From: Salegentibacter echinorum
GTDB taxonomy: Bacteria; Bacteroidota; Bacteroidia; Flavobacteriales; Flavobacteriaceae
Direction of reading: 5' to 3'
Assembly (NCBI RefSeq): GCF_900129445.1
Contig: NZ_FQVT01000018.1
Coordinates: forward strand, 1-53,519
DNA length: 53,519 nt
In this document: positions 25,412-33,667 of the stretch, in pieces
Layout of the letters: the number at the start of each line of letters is the position of its first letter
Position numbering within the stretch: position 1 is the stretch's first letter
Program-made: the position numbers and the translations under genes
Notes under the pieces: generated by a model
What the model was told of the DNA's origin: nothing
The model's database searches: none
The model's input: the letters and a program-made list of their open reading frames with translations, nothing else

Positions 25412-25484
25412 AGCGGGAGACCGGGTTCGAACCGGCGACATTCAGCTTGGAAGGCTGACGCTCTACCAACTGAGCTACTCCCGC
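25412..25484 (-). tRNA. tRNA-Gly (anticodon TCC)
   Basis: A 73-nt cloverleaf on the minus strand: acceptor GCGGGAG/CTCCCGC, D stem GCTC/GAGC, anticodon stem TCAGC/GCTGA with loop CTTCCAA, T arm GCCGG-TTCGAAC-CCGGT, discriminator T. It reads GGA/GGG codons. CCA is not encoded. Partial copies of its 3' end lie downstream. Confidence 0.95.
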
Positions 25485-25492
25485 CTGTGCTG

Positions 25493-25525
25493 CAAATATA
25501 AAGTTTATAGGTTTCAAATTCCAAA
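25493..25525 (-). promoter_or_regulatory. Promoter of tRNA-Gly
   Basis: Minus-strand TTTG (25525-25522), a 21-nt spacer and TATATTTG (25500-25493) match the Bacteroidota consensus fully, with the -7 box 8 bp from the tRNA 5' end. Confidence 0.8.
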
Positions 25526-25709
25526 CGAAATGAACTTTTTTATTATTTCAGCATAATTGTGTTCTGCAAAAGATTTTCGAATTCTTATAGTTATAGAAAC
25601 TGAAGTCTAAAATCAATAAATTCTTGTTAAATGACTATCTGAAAACATAGTCTTCCAACAAATAAATCTTACTTTTAAATTATAAATAAAATTTCTTAAA
25701 ATTAGACTT

Positions 25710-26261
25710 ATGAAAGATAAACCCGGCAAAATCCAGGACTTAATAGACGCTAAATTTCTTGAAGAACGAAAAATATTCTTATGGGGTGCTGTGAATGATA
25801 AAACAGCTAAACACGTGATAGATCGCTTGCTGTATTTAGATATGCAGGGAGATGAGGATATTCAATTCTTTATAAATAGTCCCGGTGGTTATGTGACAGA
25901 TGGTTTTGCTATTTACGATACCATGCAGAGTCTAAACAGCCCAATTTCTACTATTTGTACCGGCCTGGCCGCATCTATGGGCTCTATTTTACTTTCTGGC
26001 GGGACAAAAGGAAAAAGATTCATTCAGACCCATGGAAAGGTAATGATTCATCAACCTATGGGCGGCGCCCGGGGGCAGGCTTCAAATATTGAAATTCAAG
26101 CGAATGAAATTTTAAAAACACGGGAGATTAGTGCCAAAATTCTTGCTGAGAATTGTGACCAAACCGTAGATAAAGTGCTAAAGGATTTTAATAGGGACTA
26201 TTGGATGGATGCCAAAGAGTCTAAAGAATATGGAATTGTGGACGGACTTTTTAAGAAATAA
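25710..26261 (+). CDS. clpP: ClpP-family serine protease (paralogue, no ClpX nearby)
   Basis: Cytoplasmic peptidase of 183 residues that would form ring-shaped complexes with a Clp ATPase. The catalytic triad is intact: S89 (GLAASMGS), H114 (MIHQPMGG), D163 (FNRDYWMDA). The segment INSPGGYVTDGFAIYD is conserved. It is shorter at the N-terminus than the main ClpP of Bacteroidota and is not followed by clpX, suggesting a second, specialised ClpP; the main clpP-clpX pair would be elsewhere. A small GNAT-like gene follows 2 bp later. Confidence 0.9.
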   Translation: MKDKPGKIQDLIDAKFLEERKIFLWGAVNDKTAKHVIDRLLYLDMQGDEDIQFFINSPGGYVTDGFAIYDTMQSLNSPISTICTGLAASMGSILLSGGTKGKRFIQTHGKVMIHQPMGGARGQASNIEIQANEILKTREISAKILAENCDQTVDKVLKDFNRDYWMDAKESKEYGIVDGLFKK

Positions 26262-26263
26262 CC

Positions 26264-26545
26264 ATGGAAATACAACATAGGCAAAATGATAAACGGGGAA
26301 TGTTCTTTGCCCGGGATGAGAAAGGTATTTTTGCCGAACTCACCTACACTAAAAAAGAAAATAATATCCTAACTATAGATCATACCGAAGTGCGCCCGGA
26401 ATTGGAAGGCCAGGGAATTGCCAGTAAACTACTAGCCCATAGCGTAGAATTTGCAAGGGAAAATAATTATAAAATAGACCCGCTATGTCCCTTTGCCGAA
26501 GTTCAATTTGATCGCAATGAATCTTACCAGGATGTAAAGGCTTAA
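26264..26545 (+). CDS. Small GNAT-like acetyltransferase (YitT/YidJ-type)
   Basis: Cytoplasmic protein of 93 residues in the short Gcn5-related family (PF14542 type). The acetyl-CoA-binding region is visible as VRPELEGQGIASKLL (about 43-57, Q/G-x-G-x-G/A), followed by VEFARENNYKIDPLCPFAE. It starts 2 bp after the ClpP gene, so the two are probably co-translated. Family members acetylate small or unknown substrates; none can be assigned. Confidence 0.85.
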   Translation: MEIQHRQNDKRGMFFARDEKGIFAELTYTKKENNILTIDHTEVRPELEGQGIASKLLAHSVEFARENNYKIDPLCPFAEVQFDRNESYQDVKA

Positions 26546-26577
26546 GGTCTTATAATCAGGGATAATTTTATCTTCGT

Positions 26578-28215
26578 ATGAATTTTCAAAAATACCTTCT
26601 GTGTATTTGTTTCTTGTGTTTATTTTCCTGTAAAGAAAACAGGAAACCGGGTATTGAAACCTCTAAAAAAGAAGAAGCAGTTGCAATAGAAGAACTAACC
26701 TCGGCAACTGCCATTAAGGCTAAAATCCCCCAACTTTCAGAAGCGGTGGGAACTATAAATTTATTACAGCCAGAACTTATAGATTCTGTTTACTCCAACT
26801 GCGAATACAAACCTGTCTGGACCCAACGAGCATTTAGAGAGGATCTCTACCGAAGCATTGAAAACGCAAAAGAAGATGGTCTTGAACCAAAGGACTATCA
26901 TCTTGAGTATTTGAAAAAATCTTTATCCCATCTTTCAGAATTAAGCGAAGAAGAACGCAGTTTACTCGAAATCATTCTTACAGATGCTTTTCTAGGCCTG
27001 GCTTCAGATTATAGTTCGGGGAAATTAGATCCTTCTAAAATGTACGAGATTTGGGGAGTAGACAGGAATAAACCAAATCTTCCAGGTTTACTACAATACG
27101 GTTTAGACGAACAGGATATTATCGCGGCCGTAGATTCGGTTATTCCGAAGCATCCTGTTTACCTGGGTTTAAAAAAATCACTAAAAGAATACCGTGAACT
27201 AGCGGAGAAAGAAAATGAAGTAATCCAAATTTCTGAAAAGGGTGAAAGCATAAAGCCCGGTGAAAAAGATCCCCGGGTCCCGAATATAAAAAAACGTTTA
27301 AAAGCATTAGGATTTTGGGACGCCGAAACCACAGACAGCCTTATTATTTATGATGAAAATATAGCTGATGCTGTTATTAAATTTCAGGAACGAAATGGTA
27401 TTGAAACCGATGGCGTAATTGGCGGCGGCACCATTAAAACCCTTAACAAAACCTATAACGACAGAAAGAAGCAAATCATAGCAAATTTGGAGCGCTGGAG
27501 ATGGTATCCTCGTGATCTGGGAGACCAATATATTATCGTAAATATTGCCAACTATCGTTTAAGCCTGGTAAAAGATGGAGATACTATTGCCACCCATCGC
27601 ACCATGGTTGGTACTGAAGCGCGAAAAACACCCGTTTTTTCTGATGAAGTGGAGCATATTGTTTACAACCCCACCTGGACCATCCCTCCTACTATAAAAA
27701 GAAAAGATGTAATTCCTTCTGCCGCCAAAGACCCCGGGTATATTAATCGAAAAAACTTTAGCATATTTAATAGACAGGGAGAACGGCTAGATCCACATGA
27801 GATAGATTGGACTTCTGCCAAAGTAAAATCCTATACATTTAGACAGGAAGCCGGAAGCTCAAATCCTTTGGGTCTGGTTAAAATTATTTATCCTAATCCT
27901 CATTTAATTTACCTTCACGATACCCCTTCAAAAAGTTTATTCAATAAGAATCTTAGAGCGCAAAGTTCGGGATGTGTGAGGGTTGAAGGTGTACTGGATC
28001 TAGCAAAGCAATTATTGAGCGACCAGGAGAAATATTCTGAAGAAAAGATTCAGGAGATTCTTGCTTCAGGGAAAACGACGACCATTAAAGTAACCCAAAA
28101 GGTACTGGTGCATCATTTCTATTGGACAGCCTGGCGCGAGGCGAATCACACTTATTTCGCGGAAGATATTTATAAACGGGATGCAACTATTTATAAGCTT
28201 TTAACCAAAGAGTAA
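26578..28215 (+). CDS. L,D-transpeptidase (YcbB-like) lipoprotein
   Basis: Peptidoglycan cross-linking enzyme of 545 residues, envelope-located. Lipobox is LFSC (Cys18). Order: a scaffold region (about 60-215), a peptidoglycan-binding repeat (about 230-290; KKRLKALGFW and FQERNGIETDGVIGGGTI), then the YkuD catalytic domain from about 317, with H447 in YLHDTPSK and nucleophile C466 in SSGCVRV. This is the arrangement of YcbB/LdtD enzymes, which form 3-3 cross-links resistant to most beta-lactams except carbapenems. It starts 32 bp after the GNAT gene. Confidence 0.92.
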   Translation: MNFQKYLLCICFLCLFSCKENRKPGIETSKKEEAVAIEELTSATAIKAKIPQLSEAVGTINLLQPELIDSVYSNCEYKPVWTQRAFREDLYRSIENAKEDGLEPKDYHLEYLKKSLSHLSELSEEERSLLEIILTDAFLGLASDYSSGKLDPSKMYEIWGVDRNKPNLPGLLQYGLDEQDIIAAVDSVIPKHPVYLGLKKSLKEYRELAEKENEVIQISEKGESIKPGEKDPRVPNIKKRLKALGFWDAETTDSLIIYDENIADAVIKFQERNGIETDGVIGGGTIKTLNKTYNDRKKQIIANLERWRWYPRDLGDQYIIVNIANYRLSLVKDGDTIATHRTMVGTEARKTPVFSDEVEHIVYNPTWTIPPTIKRKDVIPSAAKDPGYINRKNFSIFNRQGERLDPHEIDWTSAKVKSYTFRQEAGSSNPLGLVKIIYPNPHLIYLHDTPSKSLFNKNLRAQSSGCVRVEGVLDLAKQLLSDQEKYSEEKIQEILASGKTTTIKVTQKVLVHHFYWTAWREANHTYFAEDIYKRDATIYKLLTKE

Positions 28216-28468
28216 TTTAGATACAAGATCGCTTTCGCTGCAAGAAAAAAGAGAAAAGACTAAAATATAACTAACTGATAATCATTATTTTTAATAAGTA
28301 ATTTTCTTCAACTAACTCTTTTTCATAGAGATTTCGAATAGTATAGGGTTAATTATGAAGTTGCTTTTGGACTTCGCTATTATTAGAGAGCAAGCTCATT
28401 AATATTATTTCTACCGAACATCAAGGATTTAGAAAAATAGTTTTTATTTCGAGGCATCCAGATGGCAA

Positions 28469-29224
28469 TCACGATAAATCTATACTATCGAGTAAGGAAG
28501 AATTTTGCAAATAATTCTTATCGTTTTTGTGAATATAAACCACCGATTTTTGCTTTATGGTACCAATCACTTCTTTTGCAATAGTATTTGGCACGGCTGG
28601 ACAACCATAACTTCTTCCTAACCTACCAATGCGATCTATAAAAGAAGCTTCAGCATAATCGGCGCCGTGAATCACTACGTAACGTTTCCGGGCGTTGTTA
28701 TTAATTCCTTCTTCCATTCCATCAATGAATAAGGAAAGTCCGTTTTTCCCGTAATAGGTTTCAGCAGTTATATAGAATCCTAAAGAACTTTGCAATGAGT
28801 TAACGGTGTTGGAAAATTTGGTTGCAAACTCTCCTCCGGTATTTTTTCCGTGGGACACATAGGTGTTAAAAAGCACTTTTTTGGATTCCATATCCAGGAT
28901 CCACATCCTTTTCTTCTTAGAAGAAAGTTCAAAATCTATTACTGTTAGTATCTTCTTACCTACTTTTCCGCTCTCTTCCAATTGCGTGTAACCTTTTACA
29001 GCTTTTTCAAAAACAGGCATTGCAGGAATACTGGTATTGGTACTTGAGAAATCATTGTAAAGGCTGGCCACTTTCAGCTTAAAAGAATTAGCTGCAGGCA
29101 TTTCCTTTGCAGTAGAAGCGATCGCCTCTACGTTGGAATTAATATTAGTATTTAAATTTTCTGTGGTGGTAAATGCGAAAGAAAAAGTTAAGCCCGCAAA
29201 AACCGTCAGAAGTCTATATATCAT
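28469..29224 (-). CDS. Second L,D-transpeptidase-type protein (YkuD_2 family)
   Basis: Exported protein of 251 residues with an N-terminal hydrophobic signal (about 1-20). The catalytic segment has H186 (VVIHGADYA) and C208 (RLGRSYGCPAVP), the diagnostic pattern of the murein L,D-transpeptidase catalytic family PF13645. It converges with the other L,D-transpeptidase gene but belongs to a different family. Its exact reaction (cross-linking, carboxypeptidase-like exchange or substrate attachment) cannot be read from sequence. Confidence 0.9.
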   Translation of the reverse strand: MIYRLLTVFAGLTFSFAFTTTENLNTNINSNVEAIASTAKEMPAANSFKLKVASLYNDFSSTNTSIPAMPVFEKAVKGYTQLEESGKVGKKILTVIDFELSSKKKRMWILDMESKKVLFNTYVSHGKNTGGEFATKFSNTVNSLQSSLGFYITAETYYGKNGLSLFIDGMEEGINNNARKRYVVIHGADYAEASFIDRIGRLGRSYGCPAVPNTIAKEVIGTIKQKSVVYIHKNDKNYLQNSSLLDSIDLS

Positions 29225-29695
29225 ATAATTTTATTTAAATTAATTTGTTAATTAAGTCCAAATGTAATGCCAACTTACAAAATAAACTTTTTAATTAAAA
29301 TAATTGAGTTGCAGGAACCAAATTTTAACATTTTAAGCTTTATGAATCTTAAAATCAAACCTTTATATGGTTCCGAGGCTATTCAATTAAACGTCTAAAA
29401 TTCAAAAAAATTATTCCAAACCAGGCTTTTAAATGTTAAAATTTTAAATAGTGTAATTTTAGAAAAGAATTTAAACAATCGACTTTATTACTGAAATAAA
29501 TTTAGGATTTCTTCCAGCTACTTATTTATTGTTCTTTGAATTTCACAAAACGACAATTCTTGTTAGCTCAGAAATATATTAAAACGTGCTTTTAGTTAAT
29601 AACGAAAAGGTTTTCTTAGATTTAATAAAAGATTAGCGACTACCGGCTTAGCTTCCTGTAATTTGTTTTTATCTTTATAGCAAATTCTAATAACT
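29225..29695. other. AT-rich gap between ldt-type gene and gpmI
   Basis: No gene or RNA is apparent in this divergent intergenic stretch of about 470 bp; it is very AT-rich. TATCTTTA at 29670-29677 resembles a Bacteroidota -7 element for gpmI, 18 bp before its start codon, but lacks a clear -33 partner. Confidence 0.4.
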
Positions 29696-31213
29696 ATGAA
29701 CAAGAAAGTCCTACTCATGATTTTAGACGGCTGGGGAATCACGCAAAACCCAGACGTATCGGCAATTGCTAAAGCCAAAACTCCATTTATGGATGATATC
29801 TTAGAGAAATATCCTCACGCTCAACTTCGCACCGACGGAATGAATGTTGGTTTGCCAGAAGGACAAATGGGGAATAGTGAAGTAGGACATATGAATTTAG
29901 GCGCCGGTCGGGTGGTTTATCAAGATTTGGTAAAAATAAATATGGCCGTAGAAAAAAATACGCTAAAAGATGAGCCTGTTTTGGAAGAAGCTTTTAGTTA
30001 TGCGATAAAAAACAATAAACCTATTCATTTTATGGGTTTATTGAGTGATGGTGGCGTTCATTCTCATATAAACCACCTAAAAGGTCTCCTTTCGGCTGCG
30101 GAAGACTTTGGGGTTAAAGAAAAATATGTACACGCTTTTACAGATGGTCGTGATGTAGATCCCCACTCTGGGAAAGGTTTTGTAAAGGAAATAGAAGATC
30201 ACCTTAAAAAAACCAACGGCAAACTGGCCTCGATTATTGGTCGTTATTTTGCGATGGATCGTGATAAACGCTGGGAACGCGTAAAGAAAGCTTACGATCT
30301 TATTGTAAATGGAGAAGGCACAAAATCTACCAATCCAGTGGAAGCTATTGAAAAAAGCTATGAAAATGATGTAAGCGATGAGTTCGTAGAACCAATTGTA
30401 ATGACCAATGATGCGGGGGAACCTATCGCTAAATTGAGCGAAAAAGACGTTGTGATCTTTTTTAACTTTAGAACCGATCGCGGAAGACAACTTACCCAGG
30501 CATTAACCCAGGAAGATTTCCCGGAACAGAACATGAAGAAGTTACCACTATACTATGTAACCATTACCAAGTATGATGACAGTTTTAAAGGAGTAAACGT
30601 AGTCTTTAAAAAAGATAATATTAAATCTACCCTTGGGGAAGTTCTTGAGTATGTAGGAAAAAAGCAAATTAGGATCGCTGAAACCGAGAAATATCCGCAC
30701 GTAACTTTCTTCTTTAGCGGGGGCCGCGAAAAGCCATTTAAAGGAGAAAGGCGTCTTATGTGCAATTCTCCCAAAGTTGCAACCTACGATATGCAACCAG
30801 AGATGAGTGCTTATGAGATTAGGGATAAAATTGTACCTGAGTTAAAAAACAAATCGGCAGACTTTATTTGTTTGAATTTTGCAAATCCCGATATGGTTGG
30901 CCATACCGGTGATTTTGACGCTGCAGTTAAAGCTTGTGAAACAGTAGATGCTTGTGCCAAAGATGTAGCTGAAGCTGCCATGGAACAGGATTATTCAGTT
31001 TTGGTTATCGCAGATCATGGAAATAGCGAAACCATGATAAACGAAGACGGAAGCCCAAACACGGCTCATACAACCAATCCTGTACCGCTTATTTTACTGG
31101 ATAAAGAACTAAAATCCATTAAAAGTGGTAAGCTTGGAAATATAGCCCCGACTATTTTAAAACTAATGGGAATTGAGCAGCCGGAATTAATGACTCAAGA
31201 TCCACTAATTTAA
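29696..31213 (+). CDS. gpmI: 2,3-bisphosphoglycerate-independent phosphoglycerate mutase
   Basis: Glycolytic enzyme of 505 residues converting 3- to 2-phosphoglycerate using two Mn2+. D11 in LMILDGWG and phosphorylated Ser S61 in GQMGNSEVGHMNLGAG are visible, as are DGRDVDPHSGKGF, NFRTDRGRQLT, NFANPDMVGHTG and the metal-binding VIADHGNSE. Full length. A thioredoxin-like gene follows 9 bp later. Confidence 0.97.
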   Translation: MNKKVLLMILDGWGITQNPDVSAIAKAKTPFMDDILEKYPHAQLRTDGMNVGLPEGQMGNSEVGHMNLGAGRVVYQDLVKINMAVEKNTLKDEPVLEEAFSYAIKNNKPIHFMGLLSDGGVHSHINHLKGLLSAAEDFGVKEKYVHAFTDGRDVDPHSGKGFVKEIEDHLKKTNGKLASIIGRYFAMDRDKRWERVKKAYDLIVNGEGTKSTNPVEAIEKSYENDVSDEFVEPIVMTNDAGEPIAKLSEKDVVIFFNFRTDRGRQLTQALTQEDFPEQNMKKLPLYYVTITKYDDSFKGVNVVFKKDNIKSTLGEVLEYVGKKQIRIAETEKYPHVTFFFSGGREKPFKGERRLMCNSPKVATYDMQPEMSAYEIRDKIVPELKNKSADFICLNFANPDMVGHTGDFDAAVKACETVDACAKDVAEAAMEQDYSVLVIADHGNSETMINEDGSPNTAHTTNPVPLILLDKELKSIKSGKLGNIAPTILKLMGIEQPELMTQDPLI

Positions 31214-31222
31214 AAACACCCA

Positions 31223-31747
31223 ATGATCAATAAAGCTTTAATTATTTTCCTTAGCGTTTTTATGAGCGCGGGCAATTCATCACAGAAAGAGACAATTATT
31301 AATCAGGAAGGAGACTTAATTGGCGAGTTCTCTCAGGAAAATCTGGAAAAGCAACCTTACTCCTCCTGGTTCACGCCCGGATATGAACAGTACAAACCCA
31401 ATAAAGAAGCTTTTAAAACAATTAAAAGGCATATTTCAGATTATGAAATTCTTCTTTTTATGGGTACCTGGTGTGGCGATAGCCAATATGAGGTGCCAAA
31501 GTTCTATAAGTTGTTGGACCAAGTTGACTATAACAAAGACCATCTAACCAGCATTGGAGTGAATTATTCTAAAAAAGCACCTGGCGACTTAGATGAAAAA
31601 TATAATGTTCATAGAGTTCCAACCATAATTTTTTTAAAGGATGGAGAGGAAGTTAATAGATACGTAGAATTTTCGGTCGAAAACCTTGAGAAAGATATTG
31701 CAAAAATTGTTAGTGAGGAAAGGTATAAAAACCCTTATGCTGAATAA
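31223..31747 (+). CDS. Exported thioredoxin-like protein with CGDS site
   Basis: Protein of 174 residues with a short N-terminal hydrophobic segment (2-17) that may be a signal peptide but has no lipobox. The thioredoxin fold shows FMGTWCGDSQYEVPKF (Cys98-Gly-Asp-Ser101) and the cis-Pro loop HRVPTII. The second active-site Cys is replaced by Ser, leaving a single catalytic thiol, which suits glutathione- or isomerase-like exchange more than disulfide reduction. The TWCGDS signature is common in Bacteroidota proteins of unknown role. Co-oriented with gpmI at 9 bp. Confidence 0.85.
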   Translation: MINKALIIFLSVFMSAGNSSQKETIINQEGDLIGEFSQENLEKQPYSSWFTPGYEQYKPNKEAFKTIKRHISDYEILLFMGTWCGDSQYEVPKFYKLLDQVDYNKDHLTSIGVNYSKKAPGDLDEKYNVHRVPTIIFLKDGEEVNRYVEFSVENLEKDIAKIVSEERYKNPYAE

Positions 31748-31798
31748 ATAAGGAAAAACGAGTATAGCTAAGAAGTAGAAACTTGTTAATTTTGTAAA

Positions 31799-32203
31799 AT
31801 GCCTCAATCTTTAACCATAGCCGTAGATTTTGACGGCACTATCGTAGAAAACCGGTATCCTGAAATAGGAAAGCCAATGCTTTTTGCTTTGGAAACTTTA
31901 AAGAATTTACAAGAAGAGGGTCATCGTTTAATTCTATGGACTTATCGTGCTGGTGAAGAATTAGAGGATGCTGTTCAATTTTGCGAGAAAAATGGGTTAA
32001 AATTTTATGCAGTAAATAAAAGCTACCCAGAAGAAGAATTTGACGAAAATATGAGCCGTAAAATTTTGGCCGATATTTTTATAGACGATCGCAATATTGG
32101 AGGGTTGGTAGGTTGGGGTGAAATTTACCAACAACTAAAAAGCAATCCGGAAAATATTCGGCAAAAGCAGAAAAAGAAATTTGGTTTTTTTAACCGATTT
32201 TAA
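31799..32203 (+). CDS. BT0820-type HAD hydrolase
   Basis: Cytoplasmic phosphatase-like protein of 134 residues. HAD motif I is VDFDGTIVE (nucleophile D10, general acid D12), motif II is LILWTYRAG, motif III Lys lies in the helix around SRKILADIF, and motif IV is IFIDDRN. The lack of a cap domain fits the small BT0820 family. Substrate unknown. It starts 51 bp after the previous gene and 9 bp before map. Confidence 0.88.
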   Translation: MPQSLTIAVDFDGTIVENRYPEIGKPMLFALETLKNLQEEGHRLILWTYRAGEELEDAVQFCEKNGLKFYAVNKSYPEEEFDENMSRKILADIFIDDRNIGGLVGWGEIYQQLKSNPENIRQKQKKKFGFFNRF

Positions 32204-32212
32204 AGTAAATAT

Positions 32213-33037
32213 ATGATTATTACCAAAACTTCAGAAGAAATTGAAATAATGCGTGAAAGCGCTCAAATTGTTTCAAAAACATTAGGAATGCTTGCGCCAC
32301 ACATTAAACCAGGCATAAGCACCCTGGAATTAGATAAAATGGCCGAAGAATTTATTCGTGATCACGGTGCAGAACCGGGTTTTTTAGGCTTATATGACTT
32401 TCCAAATTCTTTATGCATGAGCCCTAATGCACAGGTGGTACACGGTATTCCAAACGACAAACCTATGGAAGAAGGAGATATTATTTCTATAGATTGTGGT
32501 GCGCTTAAGAATGGTTTTTATGGAGATCACGCCTATACTTTTGGCGTTGGAGAATTAAAACCTGAAGTAGAAGAACTTTTAAAAGTAACCAAAGAATCTT
32601 TATACGTAGGAATTAGGGAATTTAAAGCAGGAAACCGTGTTGGAGATGTTGGTTATGCGATACAAAAATACACTGAAGACAGAGGTTATGGCGTAGTTAG
32701 GGAATTGGTAGGCCACGGCCTGGGTGCTACAATGCATGAGGATCCCGAAATGCCAAACTACGGTAAACGTGGCCGGGGTAAAAAATTTATTGAGGGAATG
32801 GTAGTTGCCATAGAGCCTATGATAAACCTTGGCACAAAAAGAATTAAACAGTTGAGTGATGGCTGGACCATCCTTACCGCCGATAATAAACCAAGTGCGC
32901 ATTTTGAACACAATCTAGCGCTTATTGACGGCAAACCACAGTTACTTTCAACCTTCGATTATATTTATGAAGCGCTGGGAATTGAAAGTGACGAAGAAGA
33001 TGAGTTTAAAACCCAGGTATATGACAAAGAATTTTAG
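32213..33037 (+). CDS. map: Methionine aminopeptidase, type I
   Basis: Removes the initiator Met from nascent proteins; cytoplasmic, 274 residues. The five metal ligands are visible: D94 and D105 (ISIDCGALKNGFYGDHAYTF), H168 (LVGHGLGATMHEDP), E201 (AIEPM) and E232 (HFEHNLAL); H77 in VVHGIPND contacts substrate. No N-terminal zinc-finger extension, so type Ia-like. Its last 17 bases overlap the start of the next gene. Confidence 0.96.
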   Translation: MIITKTSEEIEIMRESAQIVSKTLGMLAPHIKPGISTLELDKMAEEFIRDHGAEPGFLGLYDFPNSLCMSPNAQVVHGIPNDKPMEEGDIISIDCGALKNGFYGDHAYTFGVGELKPEVEELLKVTKESLYVGIREFKAGNRVGDVGYAIQKYTEDRGYGVVRELVGHGLGATMHEDPEMPNYGKRGRGKKFIEGMVVAIEPMINLGTKRIKQLSDGWTILTADNKPSAHFEHNLALIDGKPQLLSTFDYIYEALGIESDEEDEFKTQVYDKEF

Positions 33038-33584
33038 AGGCGAGGTCTGGAAAAGGCTGCATAAGAAGGAATGGAAGGATCATTTTATCTATGATGTTTC
33101 TAATTATGGCAGGCTAATAAGCTATGTTCAAAAAGAAAACGGAGAACTAATTAAAGGTGGTAGAACTGGTGGATACACCAGTTTTTCACCCCGCTTGCAA
33201 AGCGGGAAACATAAAACTTATTATGTGCACCGTATTGTAGCCGAGCTGTTTTTGGATAAAAAAGAAGATGACAAGTACGTTATTCACAAGAATTTTAAGA
33301 AAGACGATAACCGCGTAGAAAACCTGGCCTGGACAACTAAAGAAGAATGGGTAGAGCATCAGCATAAAAGTCCGGGAGTACAGGAGAATAAGCGTAAGAG
33401 AAAATTGCGAAAAGTAGTCACCTATTCTAAATTAACCTATGCCCAGGCTGTTATCCTGAAGAAAAAGTTATTAGACCCAAACAGAAAAACCAGGATTAAA
33501 GTTTTAGCCAAACAATTTGGCGTTTCAGAAATGCAATTGTACCGCATTAAATCTGGAGAAAACTGGGGAGATATAAAGGTTTAA
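33021..33584 (+). CDS. HNH/NUMOD4-type DNA-binding protein
   Basis: Basic protein of 187 residues. ATG 33021 lies inside map in another frame, overlapping by 17 bp; longer in-frame starts would overlap far more. The N-terminus has a NUMOD4-like motif (FIYDVSNYGRLIS), then a His-Asn motif region (YYVHRIVAELFL and VIHKNFKKDDNRVENLAW) that matches the HNH fold of phage and homing-type endonucleases. A basic helix-turn-helix-like tail (IKVLAKQFGVSEMQLYRIKSG) ends it. Position between two housekeeping-type genes suggests a resident nuclease or regulator rather than a parasite. Activity unproven. Confidence 0.8.
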   Translation: MTKNFRGEVWKRLHKKEWKDHFIYDVSNYGRLISYVQKENGELIKGGRTGGYTSFSPRLQSGKHKTYYVHRIVAELFLDKKEDDKYVIHKNFKKDDNRVENLAWTTKEEWVEHQHKSPGVQENKRKRKLRKVVTYSKLTYAQAVILKKKLLDPNRKTRIKVLAKQFGVSEMQLYRIKSGENWGDIKV

Positions 33585-33667
33585 AAGTTTTATAGTCGAA
33601 ATCAAGATAACCAAGGACTTTTTGATATATTCATACAACTCCAATTCTGCCTAACGAAGAGCGCTTA

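Noticed and set aside
25090-25524. Minus-strand open frames of 60-103 codons across the tRNA-Gly region
   Set aside because: They translate the tandem tRNA/terminator repeats themselves, giving repeated peptides with no biological sense.
33021-33584. HNH gene as part of a group I intron or intein in map
   Set aside because: The map coding sequence is continuous with all five metal ligands, and the HNH gene only overlaps its end.
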